Assembly: GCF_033958435.1 (NCBI RefSeq) | Contig: NC_134161.1 | Location: 6,200,001 to 6,264,000, forward strand | Length of the DNA stretch: 64,000 nucleotides | Source of the DNA: Carettochelys insculpta | Taxonomy: Eukaryota; Chordata; Testudines; Carettochelyidae | Direction of reading: 5' to 3' | In this document: positions 14,301 to 23,858 of the stretch, one piece after another | How the letters are laid out: each line of letters begins with the position of its first letter | Numbering within the stretch: position 1 is the first letter of the stretch | Notes under the pieces: generated by a model | Told to the model about the DNA's origin: nothing | The model's database searches: none | What the model saw: only the letters and a program-made list of their open reading frames with translations | Translations under genes and position numbers: made by a program

Positions 14301-16413
14301 GATCTCCCACCCCATGCCAGACACTGTCTGCAAGGTCTCATTCCCCACCACCAATTATTCTCGCTCTGAAGAAAGTCCTTCAGGCTGTCACCATGCTCAA
14401 CTCTGTTGTGCGGATGGGCAGAGATGCGATGGAGTATTGTTCTGCTGGATAGTGATATTGGTTGCTATGCACCAGTTCTTAGATTTATACATAATTGCAT
14501 AGGTGCACACAGTTGTGCTGAGCAGCTGGCAAGGGCTTTCTGTGCCCTCATCCTCAGGCCCTGCCGCCCGTTTGGCTTTCAGACTTCATCCAAGTCAATG
14601 GGATTCTACTCAATGACGCACTGTGTGCAACTTAGTTGATCAGATGTGAAGTTCAAAGGTTTCTTCACTTGGACAGGTAGAATGCCAAAGAGAGAAACAC
14701 TGTGGAGCTGAGCATAAGGCCTTTAAAAGCGCAACCAAATAAATACTTATTAACTCCCCAGAATAATGACTCCCCCAGGGATACACATTGTTCTATTATA
14801 GTCACATTTCCACCAAGCCAATCAGGTATGTAATGTGCTCACCCACTTTTACACACTGATAATTATGTACAACCCGGTAATTTTACAGAGCCACAAGCCC
14901 TATTTTGACTCCTCAAAATGATTCACACACAAAGATATGCAAAACAATGAATGGCATAGAGAAAGGACATCAAGTGTGCCTATTTACCACTTCATAATAC
15001 CAGAACAAAGATACTACACTGAAAAGCAACAAGTTTAATAATGGTGAAAAGAAATACTTTTCCACACCACAACAACATGTAAACTGATCTCTGGAACTCA
15101 CTGTCACAAGATATTATTAAAGCCAAGATTGCAGGAGGAGTCCAAAAGGATTATTTATAGGCATAATGAACAACTTTTACATTATATGGATAAACAAATA
15201 TTTTATATGGGATATGAAATTTCATATTTTGGGTCATATGTATTGACTTAAGGGTGATAGGCAGAAACCTCCCCATGGACAGGTCTATCTATACCCATCC
15301 AATACAAGGTTTCTTGCACTTTTCTCTGAAACATCTGTTCTGATCTAACACGGCATTTCCTGGGCACCTATAAAGCATATATATATATATAGAGAGAGAG
15401 AGAGAGTGTGTGTCAAGAAAGACCAAAAATATACTAGGCCCCATTCATTGCACAAAAATATATAAGACTGAGCCCCAAATGGGAAAAGATAACACATTAT
15501 TTTAATTGCTAACACTCTCTGCAAACTCTGGAAATTATCACCTTCCTGTCACAGAATTATAGGACTAGAGCCTCCAGAGGCTCATTTAGCCAGTCCCCTG
15601 CACTCATGGCAGGGCTGAGTATTATGTTTGACCCCCAAAGGGCCTTTGCAAGACAGAAATGAGAAATTCCATTGTCTTGCCAACGTTCATCTGGAGATGA
15701 CAAATATTAGGGGGAAAATCAATGCAAAAATGGGTCTGCTACATTTAAGATCCTCCCCTCTCCAGCAGTAAGGGACATGAGACAGGGAGCAGGGATCCCT
15801 GGGGATTGACGGGGCACCCTGAGGTGTAACAGCACCCAGATGTGGAAAGCGCTGTCTGCTCCAACCCCAGGCAGGCTGAACCTGAGTCAGGAGCATTCAG
15901 GGACCACACTCAGGTTGTTGGCTGCAAAGCAGCAACAGGCAGAGATGGCCTTTTCCTTTCCACTTGGCTAACAGCAACATGGCAGGCCCCAGCCAGGGCT
16001 GCCCTCCCGCCCCAGACCTGCCACTGTGCCAGCAGCAAAGGCACAGACCCCAGACCTGCAGGGCGAAGGGCAGCGCCTGGGCTCTCAGCCCCGCTTCCTG
16101 TGGGGCGGGAGTCCCGGCCGTGCTTAGTGCCCTAGAATGGGAATAGGGTCACCCCCCCGGGATATTCCCCGGGACAGGGAATCCCTGCGCCGCCTTCTCC
16201 ACCCGGGGGCTCCCTGTGTCCCCCACCCACCCCGCCGCGCTCTCTGCACCGCCTCGCTCGTAGCCCAGGGCTCCCCGCGCCACTCTCCTCCTCGCCTTGG
16301 GGCCGCGGGGCTCTGCCCCTGCCCCACTCACCGCTCAGCAGCCGGGACGCCCCCGCGCAGCCCAGCACCGCGGCGCACATGGCCGCAGCCGCCAGCGCCT
16401 GCCCCAGCCCCAT
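2333..16413 (-). CDS. LAYN: Layilin, complete gene (7 coding exons)
   Basis: Layilin is a single-pass membrane C-type lectin that binds hyaluronan outside the cell and talin through its tail. Coding exons, in order: 16413-16332, 12482-12185, 9781-9624, 8843-8805, 8472-8389, 4440-4338, 2693-2333. They sum to 1125 nt (374 aa plus stop) and every junction keeps phase. The protein shows a signal peptide (about 1-22), a lectin domain (about 32-177) with WIGL, DEPSC and WNDDRC motifs, a short acidic stalk (180-221), a transmembrane helix (about 226-252) followed by AKRR, and a tail with YDNMAV, two ESGFVT repeats and C-terminal WVENEIYGY. Human layilin is about the same length (roughly 380 aa). Introns 1-5 and the last acceptor are GT-AG; intron 6 has a GC donor. 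The start is the ATG that opens the signal peptide in a CpG-rich first exon. Confidence 0.97.
2853..3092 (-). mobile_element. Fold-back tRNA-derived SINE with target-site duplication
   Basis: On the minus strand a SINE starts near 3092 with the tRNA-like head (GGTAGCCGTGTTAGTCTGG, an A-box-like region) and runs to 2967. A second, head-less copy follows in inverted orientation. Arms 2853-2945 and 2967-3059 are identical over 93 bp with a 21-nt loop. The sequence TTTAATCATAATTTGTAG occurs on both sides (ending near 2856 and at about 3112), as expected for a LINE-mobilised insertion. It lies in LAYN intron 6. Confidence 0.85.
3113..4331. other. Rest of LAYN intron 6
   Basis: Nothing coding was found. 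Several short open frames on both strands lack motifs or splice context. Confidence 0.5.
4338..4440 (-). CDS. LAYN: LAYN exon 6: transmembrane helix
   Basis: Encodes EPVLSLAYVLIPSVPLILLL and then MVVTAIFCFWLLAKR, a hydrophobic helix with a basic stop-transfer end. Acceptor CCCCCAG at the upper end. The only phase-compatible donor is AG|GCAAGT (plus 4332-4337), a GC-AG intron with an otherwise perfect donor consensus. The GTGACA two bases on would shift the next exon out of frame. Confidence 0.94.
5506..6230. mobile_element. 725-bp Harbinger-like miniature transposon nested in CR1
   Basis: The termini are inverted: AGCCGCATCTACACG on the left and the reverse complement of AGCTACGTCTACATGGGG on the right, flanked by a 3-bp duplication CCA (5503-5505, 6231-6233). 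CR1 sequence resumes on either side. The interior is rich in TTCGAAGTAG-type motifs and holds a short CTG run near 5840. No transposase frame was seen. Three-base duplications are typical of PIF/Harbinger elements; the family name is an inference. Confidence 0.78.
6625..7521 (-). pseudogene. CR1 reverse transcriptase remnant (frameshifted)
   Basis: Four separate frames carry consecutive parts of a non-LTR reverse transcriptase, separated by frameshifts and stops. The product would polymerise cDNA at the insertion site in an intact LINE; here the first aspartate of the catalytic pair is replaced (ISNDT) and no continuous frame remains. Confidence 0.88.
7741..8388. other. Part of LAYN intron 5
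   Basis: No gene is recognised. It holds AT-rich sequence and unassigned moderately repetitive-looking DNA. Confidence 0.4.
8389..8472 (-). CDS. LAYN: LAYN exon 5: acidic stalk
   Basis: Eighty-four nt encoding DIVTGSLKPTFPEERMKEDA and then NETLKETK, an acidic extracellular stalk. Acceptor CCCCCAG, donor GTACGT. Phase 1 is conserved on both sides, so exons 4 and 5 could each be skipped without a frameshift. Confidence 0.92.
8805..8843 (-). CDS. LAYN: LAYN exon 4: short stalk exon
   Basis: A 39-nt micro-exon encoding EKPTLAAEENSQV. Acceptor CCTTTTAG, donor GTGAGT. It aligns in position with the EKPAVPSREAE-like stalk of mammalian layilin. It is too short for standard ORF detection but phase-consistent. 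Confidence 0.9.
9040..9540. repeat. GC-rich patch in LAYN intron 3, probably repeat-derived
   Basis: Contains GGAAGGGGCGGGGCCTCAGG-type sequence and open frames on both strands with no lectin or other recognisable motif. The composition differs from the flanking intron, and the phrase resembles the interior of reptile DNA transposons. Ends are not defined. Confidence 0.35.
9624..9781 (-). CDS. LAYN: LAYN exon 3: C-terminal part of the lectin domain
   Basis: Reads NWYIDEPSCGSEICVVMYHQ and on to YMFQWNDDRCNMKNNFICKY. DEPSC and WNDDRC hold the positions used for calcium and ligand contacts in C-type lectins; the EPS form in place of EPN/QPD is characteristic of layilin and chondrolectin. Acceptor TTCTAG; donor GTAATG, a weaker GT site. 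Confidence 0.97.
9782..12184. other. LAYN intron 2
   Basis: AT-rich intron. The only clear feature is a (CT)n tract at 11341-11368. An open frame at 11147-11590 on the minus strand exists only because it translates this tract as an RE repeat. Confidence 0.5.
11341..11368. repeat. (CT)14 microsatellite
   Basis: Uninterrupted CT dinucleotides in LAYN intron 2. Confidence 0.97.
12185..12482 (-). CDS. LAYN: LAYN exon 2: N-terminal two thirds of the lectin domain
   Basis: Acceptor TTCTGTAG, then codons reading QTVCRGGTQRPCYK and on through SFEEAHQAC, the DGGHLVSIESE stretch, DFWIGLRRKEED and YAWSDGSTSKF. Donor GTAGGT. This is the classic start of a long-form C-type lectin domain, with Cys, WIGL and YAWSDG in the expected order. 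The exon spans 298 nt and leaves phase 2, which exon 3 completes as Arg127. Confidence 0.96.
15377..15413. repeat. Compound (AT)n(AG)n(TG)n microsatellite
   Basis: Three dinucleotide tracts joined end to end in LAYN intron 1. Confidence 0.95.
15550..15655 (-). mobile_element. CR1 3'-end fragment
   Basis: Begins CACAGAATTATAGGACTAGA and continues through CCAGTCCCCTGCACTCATGG, the reverse complement of the conserved CR1 3' region. Truncated. Confidence 0.7.
16332..16413 (-). CDS. LAYN: LAYN exon 1: start codon and signal peptide
   Basis: Encodes residues 1-27 plus one base of codon 28. The sequence begins MGLGQALAAAAM and continues with small hydrophobic residues, a typical secretory signal. 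It ends at the donor GTGAGT (plus-strand ACTCAC at 16326-16331). It lies in a GC-rich, CpG-rich stretch. Confidence 0.93.
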
Positions 16414-16414
16414 G

Positions 16415-16570
16415 TTCGCGGGCGCCGCATCTCCCGCCTGAGCCGAGCCAGCTCCGGGACCCGGCTAGGCTCGTGGGAGGGAGCGGGGCGGAGCCGACCC
16501 CGCCTCCTCGTCCGCAAACCGGCCACAGGGGCGGGCTGGCTCCCCTTCCCCCGAGATGGGCGGGCTATCC
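16415..16570 (-). promoter_or_regulatory. LAYN CpG-rich promoter
   Basis: GC-rich, CpG-dense sequence immediately upstream of the LAYN start, extending through exon 1 to about 16230. GC boxes of the GGGCGG type occur at about 16485, 16530 and 16557. No TATA box is evident. The transcription start itself cannot be fixed from sequence. Confidence 0.65.
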
Positions 16571-16599
16571 CGGCCTAGCTGCGCAGGCCCCAGGCCTTC

Positions 16600-16900
16600 A
16601 CCCCCACGTACAACCCCTAATCCTCTACACCCCCCCACCTCCCCCTACATCTTCCGACCACAACCCTCTACACACATTGTACACCCTCCCCGTACACCCC
16701 TACATCTTCCACCACACAAGGTCCCTAGCCATACAGTGCCTCCTTGCAGCCCTGCCCCCTCACTCCCCTATACCCTGTGCACCCCAATATTCTCTACGCA
16801 ACCCACATTCCCTCTCAACTCCAAAACCACAGTCTTCCCCACACACCCCTTTTCACTCCAACTCCTACACCAGCACCTCCCCCTTGGCAAGCTCCTACCC
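16600..16900. repeat. C/A-rich low-complexity tract upstream of LAYN
   Basis: The plus strand is almost devoid of G, with repeated CCCCTACATC and CACACC words, so the minus (LAYN sense) strand is G/T-rich. It produces long spurious Pro/His-rich open frames on the plus strand. Confidence 0.8.
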
Positions 16901-18703
16901 TTGCCCCAGGGGAGACAAGGCTGTATTCAAATCACACCAACCCAAAATACTACATTTGTACTGCACACACAAAACATGGGCTTGATCGTTGCTGAAAGAG
17001 CCTGGCAAGGGGAAAAGTGCCCAAACCTCAGGGAGCTAGATTAACAGCTCCTCAGACTGCAAAAACTGGGGACAGAGCCTCCCTGCACAACCCCTAAAAG
17101 CTATGGGCAACACCTCCCATTGGAGGCGTTTGAGGGCTCTGTTCTCAGGGCACTTTTAAGCGTCTGCTTTGTCCCCACCAGGACAGAAAGGAAATATGTC
17201 GGGATTTTGTTCCAAGCACACTGCAATGGCATAAATGCTGAGTCTGCATCTTCCTCACTGTCTGTTGTTTCCTGATGTCTGGGAAGTTCGCAGTCCATCT
17301 GTTTCCAGGCCCACTGACTTTTCAGCTGATGTTTAAATCCTCCAGCCTGAGACGGTTTCCAGGTGCTGCAGACAGGATAGAAAATTACAAAGAACAAAAG
17401 GCAGGACAACTCAAGAACACTCCCACAGACTGAAACACAAAGTTGTGTGTATGAGGTTTTATTAAATTGGTAATTAACAATTTGAAAAATAAAATCTAAA
17501 TCTGGCTCATTCTTTTGGGTACAGTTGGAGAAATTTTTCAAGGAAATGATTATCCAAAATCAATAAATACTTAAATTAAATAAAAGCCTTTCTGTAAAAC
17601 TTGCAGGCTTTTCAATCCAAGCCAGCAGCAGTCAGGAAATGCAAAAGTTAGGGTTCCAACAGTATTACCCCTGCTGTCTTGAGCATCCTTTATAGTTATG
17701 TCATGAAATTACATGGGATGTGCAATGCAACACCTTTAATGCCCCTCTAGGAACTGTATATTTTGCAATTCCCGACTGTTGATTATGCACACAAATGCCG
17801 ATGTATCTGTATTTCCACGAGAAATTTTATGGCTTCAATGTTGCATTAACACTTATAACATTTTTTTTCCTGGGATTTTTGAAGAAAACTCCTTAAATCC
17901 TTTCCATTTTTAAGGTTCTTCAAAATCCTTAAAGCAAGTATGTCATTAAGGCAGCATAAACACCTAACCACTTAAAATCCTCTTAAATTACTCTAAATAT
18001 TCAGAAAAGCAAAGTGTACAACTTGCAACTAACTTGGGCTCCCTCTGAAATGAGATGTGCCAGCCAAAGATTCATTTCCTTGAAGCACCATTAGAACATC
18101 TGCTCTTTGAAATGCCTTTTTGACACACAGAAGGAAATCCTGTTTTGGAAGATTTTGTTTGTTTCATGAAACAATGAAGCGACCAAAATAATGACTGGGA
18201 TTCTAGAGAGCATAAATAAATGAACTTCATTAAAGCTGTTGGATATTTTCACAGTACAGGTAAACTAATCTCCAGACCTTCTAGATGACCGTTCCTCCAG
18301 AGTGTACATACAAGAAATTTCTTAAAGAGTTCAAAGAAAAAAAAATGTTACAAATGCGAACACACCTTCCTTGAAGGAAGTGTCAGTGTTTATAAGGTGT
18401 TTTCCTGAATTATTACAAGTGCCTGGATACTGTGCCACTCTCTTACCATCAGATGCTGCCAAATCAGAAGCACAACCAGGAGATAACACTGCAGCATTTA
18501 CAGAAAAAAATTATAATTACAATTCTGCTGATTTTCACAAACAAAAATCCCATTAAGGAATGCAGCCCTGAGAAATTTTTTTGAACAACCATGAAATACA
18601 AATATTTAAACATCTCACATAATTTGTTTTGCAACAGATCTTAGTGATTTTAGCATTTAAAAAAAATTGTTAAATAGCCCTTTCTGTTAATTATGCAGTC
18701 CTT
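16901..18703. other. HOATZ-LAYN intergenic region
   Basis: No gene is recognised. A minus-strand acceptor-like site (pyrimidine tract ending CTGTCTGCAG, near 17367) opens a frame containing ETTDSEEDADSAF, but no matching donor or family was identified. Confidence 0.4.
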
Positions 18704-19109
18704 GGCCGTGTCTACACTAGCCCCAAACTTCGAAATGGCCATGCAAATGGCCATCTCGAAGTTTACTAATGAAGCGCTGAAATACATATTCAGCGCCTCA
18801 TTAGCATGCGGGCGGCCGCCTCACTTCAAAATTGACGCGGCTCGTCCCGACGGGCCTCCTTTTCAAAAGGACCCCGCCTACTTCGAAGTCCCCTTATTCC
18901 TATGAGCAGATGGGAATAAGGGGACTTCGAAGTAGGTGGGGTCCTTTTGAAAAGGAGCCCCGTCGGGACGAGCCGCGTCAATTTCGAAGTGTGGCGGCCG
19001 CCCGCATGCTAATGAGGCGCTGAATATGTATTTCAGCGCTTCATTAGTAAACTTCGAGATGGCCATTTGCATGGCCATTTTGAAGTTTTGGGCTAGTGTA
19101 GACACAGCC
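18704..19109. mobile_element. 406-bp near-perfect palindromic MITE
   Basis: Almost the whole element is one inverted repeat with its centre near 18906. The termini are GGCCGTGTCTACACTAG on the left and the reverse complement of GGCTGTGTCTACACTAG on the right. The flanking 3-bp duplication is CTT (18701-18703, 19110-19112). The arms carry TTCGAAG motifs and a NotI-like GCGGCCGC. No transposase is encoded. Termini and duplication length match the elements at 5506 and 34355, so these are probably one Harbinger-like superfamily. Confidence 0.88.
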
Positions 19110-19395
19110 CTTGTGACAGCGTTAACATTGTGCTCCTTCACTTACCCAGAATCTGTTTAAACATATTATTTAATAAATAAAACTTTGATTTTCCTTAACA
19201 CTTGAAGAAAATTTCAGGCTAATGCAATTTGCTTAACCCATTCCATTCAGAAGTCCAGAGTTCAGAAGACATAAAACATTTAGAATCTGGTTAGAAAAGT
19301 TCTGAAGGATTAAAATCCCTTGGCTAATGTAATCTCTCCCTCTGCCCCCCAAGTCTCAAATGCTAAGGGAATTACAAGATCCTGATTTTGGTGTA

Positions 19396-19760
19396 CAGTC
19401 ATCCCACAATTACGCAACAGTTGCATCCTGGGCAACCTCCATGTAAATCAAATTTCACGTAAATTGAGGGGGGTTGGGGAGATCCCCAGAATTCCCCTGG
19501 CTGGGGCAGTGAGCAGCCGGGGAAAGTGGGAGGGCAGCTGTGCAGTCCCTGGCTTCTCCTAGGTGGGGGGACACACAGATGCTTGTGCCGCGGTTTCTCC
19601 CAGCTAGGAGAAACCATGCCACAAGCCTCTGTCTTGTGCCGGGCTCCCCCGTTGTGGGAGCGGGTGGCTAGGAGGGGGGTGGTTTCAATTTGCACTTAAC
19701 TCGATTTGCATTAGTGCGAGTTAAGCGCGAATCGAAATTGTGCTTCTTGAAGGTTTACTG
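19396..19760. mobile_element. Tigger/mariner-like non-autonomous transposon
   Basis: Begins CAGTCATCCCACAATTACGC and ends TTGAAGGTTTACTG, so the termini CAGT...ACTG are inverted, with TA on each side (19394-19395 and 19761-19762). The interior includes repeated TCGATTTGCA/GCGAATCGAA motifs. No transposase frame. Confidence 0.75.
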
Positions 19761-19762
19761 TA

Positions 19763-20895
19763 CTAAAAATGTCACATAAGATGTCAAAGGAAAGCAGTGT
19801 CATTCTGTTTATGAATATCATCAAATATACACACTGCTACTATGGAAGCACTTACTTATATATTACTGGAAATATGTTTTTACAGTGGCGTATCAAGGTG
19901 CTATTCAGCAGAGAAGAAAACGAGTTGTCTATCCAACCAGAGATATGTATTGATTTGTTCGTTGAAACGTACATTGAGTATCATCTCATTTCCAATCATC
20001 AGCAGGAGCAAAACATGGATGAAGGACTGTGAGACTCAACAGGAATAGAACGCCAGAGGCTAAATAGCATTACAAGGGGTGCACTTCAAAGGTGTACTGT
20101 ACTATAGCTGGGGGAACGTGTCCTGCACCTCGCAAGTAAATAGATGACACCAAAAAGTAATCCTGATGTGTACACTGCCCACTGGGGACCAGATGAAATG
20201 GTAATTCTCTGAGTGTTCAATAGAGAAAAGGATAATATGACAATGGATTGCTTCAAAGGAGGCTGGGAGCTGAGGTACAACATATTGTTAACCTGGAAGG
20301 GAAAGTAAGGACTGTCCTAGCCCACAAGGGATTGTGTGGGTGGGTAACAGGCTGATAGTACCAGGGAGCTGACACCCAGCTAACCACAATGATTTTTGGA
20401 CTACCCCAGGAATTGTCACAGTAAGTCACTGCCAAATGACCCAATGCCGTCTCTAGAATATCTCAGCCACTGTAGGATCCTTTTCATTTCTGTCTCGCCA
20501 GGTTTCTGTTATGTGTGTGTCTGTCATTGTCAGTTCACATCAGTTGAAATTTAGCATTAATATTTCAAACCCAGGACACGCTGGTCAGATGAGATAGTAA
20601 CGAATATGGATGGCTAGACAAAGCTCATGCTGTAAGTGAGATGCAAATTGTCTGAACGACACTAGGAAATCTGTGTGTCCAGGAAGTGATGCACAGGAAT
20701 GCTGACTAATTCACAGCTCAGAGTCTGAGGAAATAACAGAACCTGCCTTCCCTTGCAAGTGACAGGTGGGAGTGAAAACATCCCCATCTAGACTAGCAGA
20801 GAACGTAGTTATTGAGGATGCTAGCTCTTCACCCTAGAAAATGTTTCATTGACACTTTTCTACATCTTTCCACTCATTTTTAAGATGACAACCTC
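19763..20895. other. Intergenic, nothing recognised
   Basis: Short open frames on both strands only, with no motif, splice context or repeat family identified. Confidence 0.4.
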
Positions 20896-20899
20896 AGAA

Positions 20900-21198
20900 A
20901 AAGGAGGGTGAGAAACTGTTCTTAGTGGTGTCGGATGGCAGAACAAGGAGTAATGGTCTGAAGTTGAAGAAGGAGAACTGTAGGTTAGACAATAGGAAAA
21001 ACTACTTCACCAAGAGGGTGGTGAAGCATTGGAATGCGTTGCCTCGAGAGGTGGTGGATTCTCCATCCTTCGAGGATTTGAGTCCCAGCTTGACAAGATC
21101 CTGGCTGGGACGACTTAGTGGGGGTTGATCCTGCTTGAAGCAGGGGGCTGGACTAGATGACCTCCTGAGGTCCCTTCCAGCCCTATGATTCTATGATA
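20900..21198 (+). mobile_element. CR1 LINE 3' end with terminal repeat
   Basis: Contains the end of CR1 ORF2 (FTKRVVKHWNALPREVVDSP), then the conserved 3' UTR words CTGGACTAGATGACCTCCTG and CCTTCCAGCCCTATGATTCT, ending in the characteristic ATTCTATGAT octamer-type tail. Better preserved than the CR1 at 5-7.7 kb. Confidence 0.95.
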
Positions 21199-23293
21199 AA
21201 AGATCTTATTGCAAGTAGCACTTGAATTTCCTGCACAATGAAACCAAAGGAGGGAACCAAGCCCTTTGTGAATTTGTCTTGCTGCATGTTAGTCTCAGCT
21301 ACCAAAAGAAGCAATGCAGCAGAGTAGGAGAAAATTCAGAGATGTTTTGCACTGTCATAGAAGAGAAGAATTCAAACTAGTGTAACAGGGGTTCACACTC
21401 TCACTGAATTCATGCATTAAATTCTATTAGAACCTAGTTCTGCATTATTGGGAACAAAGCTTAGTAAGGATCATATTTTCATATGATTAGGACAGCTAAG
21501 AAGCCTTAAAGACAGACATAATGTCTCTATGATAACAAGGCCAGTAAAACATTATCGTACTATCACATATAACTACCCTATGCAGCCCCACTGTTTTATC
21601 ACACACACAGTTTTCATTGTGTTTAGTTTGGTGGGAGCATGAAAACATGTGACCAGTCCAAAAAACATGTAAAATCACGATGTCATAAATGGACGAAGCA
21701 CAATTAATTTCCAAATTAAATAAATGAATTTTTAAAGACAAATATTTTATTGGGATTAAACATTTAATGCTTTGATTTTAACCATACAAAGAAATTTACA
21801 GCTGGATTGAAGACATGCTCCTTCAAGTCCACCCAGAGCTTTGGGCAGAGTATTCCATGTCTCAATAGGAAGAACTAGAAATGTAATCAAAGCAGGAACA
21901 TATGTGGCTCAAGTTCCAAAACAGAATAGCCTTGTTAGCAGAAAAATTCTGAAGTGAAGGCTTTAATCTCAAAGTCAGACCACTTAACCAAACTATTCAA
22001 GAGCTTTTACAGTTTCTTGATCCTCAGTGTCAGAATAGGATATCTCTTCCCTGTTGGAAATAACAGAGCTAGGTCATCTGCAGTAAACACATGGATGATA
22101 TAGTTCCTATAGGTTAGTTGCAGTTTTTATGCTGACTGCTTGAGACCACCACCACGTTTTGCCTCTTTATCCAGTTTTGTAAAGTGAAAGCTTCCAATAT
22201 TCAGGTTTTTTTTAGTTCAAAACATTTTCAGCTTCAGATATTTTGACAAGCTCGAGACAGTGGTTCTCACTCAGCACACAGCTGTGACCCATGTGACATC
22301 CTCCAGTAGTATGTACACAGTGTGCACGCAGCCCACAAAACAGAGAGAGAGTTGCATATGTGACTCACCATCACATCCACACCTCACTGGAACCATGAAA
22401 CAGCTGATGAATGGGGAGGCTCATGAATGTGGTAGGCAGAACTTTCACAGCGATAGGACCAAGGTTATGTAGGGTCCAGCCTTAATAGGTCATGCAAGAG
22501 AGAATGATCATGGGCCACACTACATTGAGTTTCCTCTCTGACTTGGCTTACATACACATATTTTGTACAAATATGTTGGCTAAGGGTGAGGGTTTTTTTT
22601 TTAACTGAAATAATCAGAGATTAGAGCAATCTTAGTTTGGAGGCAGTTACGCTAGGATAAGGCTGCCTTATAGTAGCACAGCTTATTCTCCTTGCAGTAT
22701 GGTACTAAGCAATAAGCAACTTTATATAAGTAAAATAGCACCCACATGGAGAGGCTTTTACTGCTATAGTTAAAACAGTACAGTTGGGCAGTACAACTTA
22801 AGTACTTACAAGCTCTTTTTTAAGCAAAACTATGGGAGGAAAACAAAACCCACAAAGAAATATTTAAACTATTTCCTCTACAGGCTGGAAGGAAGAGAGA
22901 CATTGTTATTTCTACTTTTAAACATTTGGAAGGTGAAGAGTTACATAAATAGACAGATTCATGGAAGCTCAGAAGGTCAGCATGGGGACAGAGTGGGAGA
23001 AAGCACATTCAGTCGGGATATCAAAAAGGCAGAAAGACACTTCAAAAAGCGTAAACTCTGTCCAAGGAAGATGAATAAGATTTAGACATTGCATGGCTCC
23101 CTGGAAACAATATATTGTTTCCCAACAGTCCATCTGAGCTGCCACTGGAAAAAGGAAGCATTTCAGTCAATAAAAAAGAGATATGTTTTTACACTGTATT
23201 AGTGAAATGGATATGGTCATTGATCACTTTACAGTGACCAGCAGTACAAGACTTAAAAATACAGATCGTCTAATGACATACATCAATCTAGAG
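21199..23293. other. Intergenic, nothing recognised
   Basis: AT-rich sequence. No exons or well-defined elements were identified on either strand. Confidence 0.4.
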
Positions 23294-23622
23294 CAGGGCT
23301 GGGCAATATACGGCCATGGGCTGGATGCAGTTCACCAGGGTTAACCCCTCTCAGGACACCATAGGCTTTATTTACCTGAGCATCCACAGGCATGGCTTCT
23401 CACTGCTCTCATTCCTAGCCAATGGGAGCTGCAGGAAGTGGTGTGGACTGGGCCATCGCTTCTTGCAGCTTCCACTGGTCTGAAAAGGCAAAATGTGGTC
23501 AATGGGAGCTGCCACAGGATGGATCTGCTGACACTCAGGTACAGAAAAGCACATGGCAGCCCACCAGTAGCTAACCATGGCAAACCACGTCTGGTCTGTG
23601 GGCCACTTATTTCCAAGCCCTG
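23294..23622. mobile_element. hAT-type miniature transposon with perfect 8-bp duplication
   Basis: Starts CAGGGCTGGGCAATATACGG and ends TTTCCAAGCCCTG, giving inverted termini. It is flanked on both sides by the identical octamer ATCTAGAG (23286-23293, 23623-23630), the hallmark of hAT insertion. Non-coding inside. Confidence 0.92.
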
Positions 23623-23769
23623 ATCTAGAGCTTCCACTCTGGCTGAGTTTGCTTATCTGTGGCTTGTGGCCTGCAACACAGGCCAGGCCTATCCTAGAAG
23701 GGAAGGTTGAATTAAGATATGCAATTCCTACTACATTAATTACGTAGCTGGAGTCAACGTACCTTAACT

Positions 23770-23858
23770 CAACGAGAGGTCCTGTGGCGCCTGATAGACT
23801 AACAGATATATTGGAGCATAAACATCCGTGGGCAAAGACCCATTCTGTCAGATGCACA
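23770..23858 (+). mobile_element. SINE fragment (head missing)
   Basis: Contains GAGGTCCTGTGGCGCCTGAT, AGACTAACAGATATATTGGA and GCAAAGACCCATTCTGTCAG, the body of the same tRNA-derived SINE found at 2853 and 33063. Confidence 0.8.

Larger units (their letters stand above)
12483..16331. other. LAYN intron 1
   Basis: No coding exon is recognised. Contains a diverged CR1-like 3' fragment (about 15000-15150, plus orientation), a compound microsatellite and another CR1 fragment near 15550. Open frames at 13680-14640 overlap on both strands and show no domain. Confidence 0.5.

Noticed and set aside
16137..16985. 282-codon plus-strand frame over the LAYN promoter
   Set aside because: It is antisense to LAYN exon 1 and runs into C/A-rich low-complexity DNA; composition explains the missing stops.
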